DNA from: JADGGV01 sp035715725
Lineage (GTDB): Bacteria > Gemmatimonadota > Gemmatimonadetes > Longimicrobiales > RSA9
Assembly (NCBI GenBank): GCA_035715725.1
Contig: DASTKT010000094.1
Span: forward strand, 1 to 10,539
Reading direction: 5' to 3'
Length of the DNA stretch: 10,539 nt
Shown here: piece after piece, positions 5,827 to 10,539 of the stretch
How positions within the stretch are numbered: position 1 is the first letter of the stretch
How the letters are laid out: every line of letters starts with the position of its first letter
Notes under the pieces: generated by a model
The model's database searches: none
What the model was told of the DNA's origin: nothing
Seen by the model: only the letters and a program-made list of their open reading frames with translations
Made by a program: the position numbers and the translations under genes

Positions 5827-5854
5827 AAACTAGGCATCCGCGGCGGCGGGGCAA
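5827..5854 (-). promoter_or_regulatory. Predicted promoter of the cold-shock gene
   Basis: On the minus strand TTGCCC (5854-5849) is followed after 16 nt by TAGTTT (5832-5827). This gives a start near 5820 and a leader of about 37 nt, short compared with the long thermosensing leader of E. coli cspA. The spacing and the -10 form match the rpsU promoter. Confidence 0.45.
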
Positions 5855-5934
5855 GACCGGATTCGGCGCGGTCGGCGGCTTGCGCGGTCCAGTCCGGGGG
5901 GTGCGCCGGCGGCGTGGTGCCGTCGGTCGGCGCC

Positions 5935-6399
5935 TCAGTCGTAGAGGCGCGCGCTGACGGGCGCGGTGACGCCCAGCACCGCGTCCTGGTGGAAGCGCCG
6001 CTTGTACTCGTGCGCGATGTCGCGCAGCGCCGCGCCGACGTCCGCGCTCGCCTCGTGCACGATCTCCACGACGACGACGGGCTCGCGCACCAGTGTGCTG
6101 CGCGGGTCCAGCCACTGGCCCTCCGCCCGCCACACCGTCAGCCCGCGCGGGAATCGCGGCGTGATGACGTCGCGCAGGAACGTCGCCCACTCCTCGTCGG
6201 AGACGGAGCCGCCGCCCGGGATGCTGCGCCCGAACGTGAGTCGCTCCGCCACCCACTCCGCCGCCGGCGTCGGCGCCCGGGGCGGCTCCCTGCGCGCGGG
6301 AGCGCACGCCACGAGCAGCGCGCCGAACGCGACGCCGGCGCGGGTGAGCGGCCGCGTGCGCCCGACGGGGCGCCGCCGGTGGACCTCGGTCGTCGTCAA
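5935..6399 (-). CDS. DUF3574-family putative lipoprotein
   Basis: A 154-aa product whose C-terminal two thirds (about 50-153) match the DUF3574 pattern as I know it: ERLTFGRSIPGGG (52-64), a WATFL segment, VITPRFPRGLTVWRAEGQW, VVVVEIVHE and YKRRFHQDAVLGV. The function of the family is not known. The N-terminus is basic with a short hydrophobic stretch (21-31) ending in LLVAC, a lipobox with Cys32, so it is likely exported and lipid-anchored, followed by a Pro/Ala/Arg linker. The TTG start is supported by GAGGTGA (6404-6410) 4 nt upstream. It follows the phosphoesterase gene by 65 bp on the same strand and may share its transcript. Confidence 0.8.
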   Translation of the reverse strand: MTTTEVHRRRPVGRTRPLTRAGVAFGALLVACAPARREPPRAPTPAAEWVAERLTFGRSIPGGGSVSDEEWATFLRDVITPRFPRGLTVWRAEGQWLDPRSTLVREPVVVVEIVHEASADVGAALRDIAHEYKRRFHQDAVLGVTAPVSARLYD

Positions 6400-6464
6400 C
6401 GGGTCACCTCGAGGTTCGTGGGAGTCGTGCGTCGCGGCCGCGGTCGGGCGGTGCGCCCGCGCCG

Positions 6465-7211
6465 TCAGCGCGGCTCCGCCTTCGAGAAGGCTTCGAGCAT
6501 CTCCCGCTCCGACGGCGGCCGCAGCACGTTGTCGTCCGCGAACTCCCGGGCCTGGGGGTAGCGCGTGGCGCGGATGCGCTCGGCGGCCGCTGCGAGGTCG
6601 TACGCGGTATGTCGAGGCTGAACGTCGGGTCCGAGCAGCAGCCAGTCGGCGCCCGGCGCCCCGAACGGCATCCCCACGCTCCCGGCGTTCACGACGCGGA
6701 CGCCGCCGATGGTCCGGTCGAACGGCATGTGCGTATGACCGCAGACGACCACGGCGGCGTCGAGCCCCGCGAAGACCGGCGCGAGGCGCTCCTCGGGCGT
6801 CGAGCGGGTGAAGATCTCGGTGTCGCTTCGTGGGGTGCCGTGGCAGAACAGTACCTCGCCGAGTCCCGGGATGGCGCGCCGGATCGTCTTCGGCCAGCTC
6901 GCGAGCAGCTGCACCTGCTCGGGATCGAGCTCCGCCGCCACCCAGCGCATGACCTCCCGGAACCGTTCCGGCACGGCGCCGCTATCGGTGCCGGCCCTCC
7001 ACGCGACGGTTTCGCGGTCGCCATTCCCCTGGATGAACTGCACCGGGATGTCGAGGCCGAGCAGGCACGCGAGCGTCTCGCGCGGCATCGGGCCCGGGAC
7101 GACGTCGCCTCCGACGACGGCGACGTCCACCCGCGCGTTGCGGATGTCCGCGAGCACCGCCTCGAGCGCGGGGAGGTTTCCGTGGATGTCGTAGATCGCG
7201 GCGATCCGCAT
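6465..7211 (-). CDS. Calcineurin-like metallophosphoesterase (YfcE/MJ0936 type)
   Basis: A cytoplasmic metal-dependent phosphodiesterase or phosphatase of the Metallophos_2 group; the substrate is unknown. The 248-aa product shows the full set of metal-ligand motifs in order: DIHGN (8-12), GGDVVPGP (34-41), GNGD (62-65), CHGTPRSD (123-130) and GHTH (158-161), with NAGSVGMP (175-182) near the end of the fold. The ATG at 7211 is preceded by GGAGGAGGA (7221-7229) with 9-nt spacing. It starts 35 bp after the DUF2007 gene, suggesting one operon. Confidence 0.93.
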   Translation of the reverse strand: MRIAAIYDIHGNLPALEAVLADIRNARVDVAVVGGDVVPGPMPRETLACLLGLDIPVQFIQGNGDRETVAWRAGTDSGAVPERFREVMRWVAAELDPEQVQLLASWPKTIRRAIPGLGEVLFCHGTPRSDTEIFTRSTPEERLAPVFAGLDAAVVVCGHTHMPFDRTIGGVRVVNAGSVGMPFGAPGADWLLLGPDVQPRHTAYDLAAAAERIRATRYPQAREFADDNVLRPPSEREMLEAFSKAEPR

Positions 7212-7246
7212 GTCCAGCGTTCCTCCTCCGGGCGGCACCGGTCGGG

Positions 7247-7480
7247 CTACTCGTCTTCGGCGTCCCCTCCGACCAGCTCGAGCGCCGCCTCCAACTGGTC
7301 CACCGGCACGAGGATCGACACCCCGCGCGCGGTCGCGCCGGCGAACCCCGGCCCGAAGATCCCGACCTCGGGTCCCTGGACGAGGGTCGGGATCCCCGCC
7401 TCCTCCAGCACCCCGAGGTCCAGCGCGGCCTCGAGCTGGCCCGCATACTCCCGCAGCTTCACCCACCCGGACTCGGTCAC
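7247..7480 (-). CDS. DUF2007-family small protein
   Basis: A 77-aa soluble protein matching the DUF2007 (putative signal-transducing) family: VKLREYAGQLEAALDLGVLE (7-26) followed by AGIPTLVQGPEVG and a C-terminal VSILVPVDQLEAALELV. Such domains resemble a small ferredoxin-like fold sometimes fused to zinc ribbons; their function is unknown. The GTG at 7480 is chosen because GGAGGA lies at 7487-7492 with 6-nt spacing; an ATG at 7513 would add 11 Gly/Ser-rich residues. The C-terminus is acidic (DAEDE). It is probably the first gene of a unit with the phosphoesterase gene. Confidence 0.82.
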   Translation of the reverse strand: MTESGWVKLREYAGQLEAALDLGVLEEAGIPTLVQGPEVGIFGPGFAGATARGVSILVPVDQLEAALELVGGDAEDE

Positions 7481-7580
7481 GTCGCTTCCTCCGTTTGACC
7501 CCCCGGGGACCATAGCCTGGATCGCGGCGGACCGCCACCGCTCACCACGACGGCGCTCCCGGAGCCGGACGACTTCCCGC

Positions 7581-8339
7581 TCACTCCAGGCGATCCCCGG
7601 CGGCTCCGGCCCGATCGCCGAACGCCGCGCGACCCTGCGGCGAATCGAGCACGCCGGCCCGCTTCGCGACGAGCCGCTTCAGCCAGCGTGGGGCCCTCAG
7701 GTCGTTGATCCGGGCTACGGCGCCATTGACCCGCCACTCCTCCCAGTTCACCGCGACGCCTACCTCGTCATCCGCGCCCGCGAGGGCGCCGGCGGCTCGC
7801 TCGATGACCTGCTCGGCCCCGTCGACGCCGCCGGCCAGAAGGCGTCGCCCGAAGCGCAACTCGGAACGCCGGCAGGCCCGTTCCTCTCGCGCAAGACCGT
7901 ACTGGCTCAGCGGGAGGCCGGCGGCCCGCAGCCGCGCATGAGTCGCTTCGTGGATGATCGAGGCGGCGATCTGCGCCGGGAGAAAGTCCGCGAGCAGGTA
8001 AGGATCGAGGATCGTGAACCGGCTCTCCGTGAGCATCGCGCGGGTCCCCGGAATTCGGCGGACATGCACCGAATTGCCCATCCTCCGCATGCGGCCCAGC
8101 CACGCCGGCGAGTGTGCCGCGATCAGGTCGAGCGCCGCGTAGAGCTTCGGCCACAACGTCGCCGTGTCCAGCGGCGCGGCCTCGATGAACATCGACAGTC
8201 CGATGCCATGCCGCTCGCCGCGCTCGGTAAGGAGGTCGAAGAGCCAGAGGGCGAGCCGGTTCAGCACCCCGTTGGAGTGCGAGGCGGGCATGGGCGTCGG
8301 AGTGCGCTGGAGCATGGTTCGCTCATGGCCAACGTTCAT
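7581..8339 (-). CDS. Unrecognised protein with HExxH motif (possible zinc metallopeptidase-like)
   Basis: A 252-aa product that I do not assign to a named family. Residues 127-136 read ASIIHEATHA, giving HExxH at His130-Glu131-His134 inside a predicted helix. Glu152 and Glu153 follow 18-19 residues later, the distance at which gluzincins place a third ligand. The preceding TESRFTILDPYLLADFLPA (104-122) resembles the strand-helix entry of such folds. No signal peptide is evident; the segment LALWLFDLL (29-37) is hydrophobic but short. The start is uncertain: none of the ATG codons at 8339, 8315 or 8291 has a good ribosome site. Codon pattern and length support a real gene. Enzymatic activity is inferred from the motif alone. 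Confidence 0.72.
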   Translation of the reverse strand: MNVGHERTMLQRTPTPMPASHSNGVLNRLALWLFDLLTERGERHGIGLSMFIEAAPLDTATLWPKLYAALDLIAAHSPAWLGRMRRMGNSVHVRRIPGTRAMLTESRFTILDPYLLADFLPAQIAASIIHEATHARLRAAGLPLSQYGLAREERACRRSELRFGRRLLAGGVDGAEQVIERAAGALAGADDEVGVAVNWEEWRVNGAVARINDLRAPRWLKRLVAKRAGVLDSPQGRAAFGDRAGAAGDRLE

Positions 8340-8378
8340 GTATGGAGCATGGCGTCCGAGCGCTCGCGGCGCACCCGC

Positions 8379-8777
8379 TCACCTCTCCGAGGAGATCGCC
8401 ATCTTGAAGCCGTCGGGGTCGCGCAACCGAAACACGCGCGCTCCCCACGGCATGTCCGCCGGCTCCGATTCGAGCGTGCCACCGGCCTCCCTGATGCGCC
8501 TCGCGATCTCGTCGACGCTCTGCGTGGTCGTGACCATCAGCGAGAATCCTTCGCCCTTCACGCGGTCGCCTCCCTTGAGGCTGTCGTCCTGGCTGATCAG
8601 GATGCGCACGTCGCCCGCCCGGAGCGAGACCGCCCTCGGCTCTCCCTCCCGCTCGTACGTACGGTCGACCGCGAAGCCTACCACATCGCGGTACCACGCC
8701 ACACTGCGTTGCAGATCCTTCACGGTCAGCGAGGCCGACAGGGTGCGCCCATGGAGCCGTTCGGGTTGCGTCGCCAT
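8379..8777 (-). CDS. VOC-superfamily (glyoxalase/bleomycin-resistance-like) protein
   Basis: A 132-aa single vicinal-oxygen-chelate domain. LTVKDLQRSVAWYRDVVGF (17-35) is the standard first beta-alpha unit, and the second module ends in PWGARVFRLRDPDGFKMAI (110-128), the usual closing strand. The usual N-terminal metal-binding His of glyoxalase I is not apparent, so it may bind a small ligand rather than act as a lyase; the substrate is unknown. The ATG at 8777 is preceded by GAGG (8785-8788) with 7-nt spacing. It is followed by the HExxH gene 39 bp downstream on the same strand. The 207 bp between this gene and the UvrA-like gene show no further gene. Confidence 0.9.
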   Translation of the reverse strand: MATQPERLHGRTLSASLTVKDLQRSVAWYRDVVGFAVDRTYEREGEPRAVSLRAGDVRILISQDDSLKGGDRVKGEGFSLMVTTTQSVDEIARRIREAGGTLESEPADMPWGARVFRLRDPDGFKMAISSER

Positions 8778-8984
8778 GATGGCGCCTCGTGCATCGGGTG
8801 AACGGGTGCTCGGGTCGTCTCCGGAAGCCGCCTTGCGGCCGGGGCGCGAGAGACGGCTTGCATAGCAGCGCGCACCATGGCGCATACCATTCTCGGCGTC
8901 CACGACGTGCGCCGGAGGCGCGTGTCGCGCCCGGCCCGGACACTTGGATCCGAGCCCGCCGGTGGGTGGGAAACGCGGACTCGC

Positions 8985-10539
<1,555 letters not shown>

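Noticed and set aside
5784..5837. N-terminal extension of the cold-shock protein from ATG 5837
   Set aside because: The cold-shock domain begins at 5783 and the extra codons cover the predicted promoter and leader.
6609..8801. A 730-codon plus-strand open frame across the phosphoesterase, DUF2007 and HExxH genes
   Set aside because: No recognisable domains, and it is antisense to four genes that have conserved motifs or ribosome sites.

Overview
The window is about 10.5 kb of very GC-rich bacterial chromosome, densely coding, with strong AGGAGG-type ribosome sites and GTG/TTG starts. A bS21 gene (rpsU) argues against Actinobacteria, most of which lack it. The mix of single-copy housekeeping genes fits Gemmatimonadota or another high-GC non-actinobacterial phylum; this placement is an inference, not something the sequence proves. 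No tRNA, rRNA, CRISPR array or insertion sequence was seen.

Layout. 1-543: an hflX gene that keeps only its N-terminal domain. 544-1009: gene-free, with 4.5 copies of a 13-bp tandem repeat. 1010-2095 (minus): prephenate dehydratase pheA behind a complete-looking phenylalanine attenuator, made of a promoter, a Phe-rich leader peptide, competing hairpins and an intrinsic terminator. 2114-4835 (minus): a PaiB-like flavin-binding protein overlapping a bacterial/archaeal-type glycogen debranching enzyme. 4836-5177: divergent intergenic region with an rpsU promoter and a strong terminator inside the rpsU leader. 5178-5387 (plus): rpsU. 5454-5783 (minus): cold-shock protein with a Gly/Arg-rich tail, convergent with rpsU across a shared hairpin. 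5935-7480 (minus): DUF2007 protein, YfcE-type phosphoesterase and a DUF3574 lipoprotein, probably co-transcribed at least in part. 7581-8339 (minus): unrecognised protein with an HExxH motif. 8379-8777 (minus): VOC-family protein. 8985-end (minus): C-terminal two thirds of a UvrA-like ABC ATPase that runs off the window.

How it works together. The strongest signal is regulatory. The pheA leader encodes four Phe codons within eight residues, followed by three mutually exclusive stems ending in a terminator 13 nt before the pheA start codon. This is the classical logic of ribosome-mediated attenuation applied to Phe synthesis, apparently with a leader peptide whose ATG sits at the predicted transcription start. 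A second terminator in a 5' leader, in front of rpsU, suggests that premature termination is used more than once here. The other genes look like ordinary housekeeping or accessory genes.
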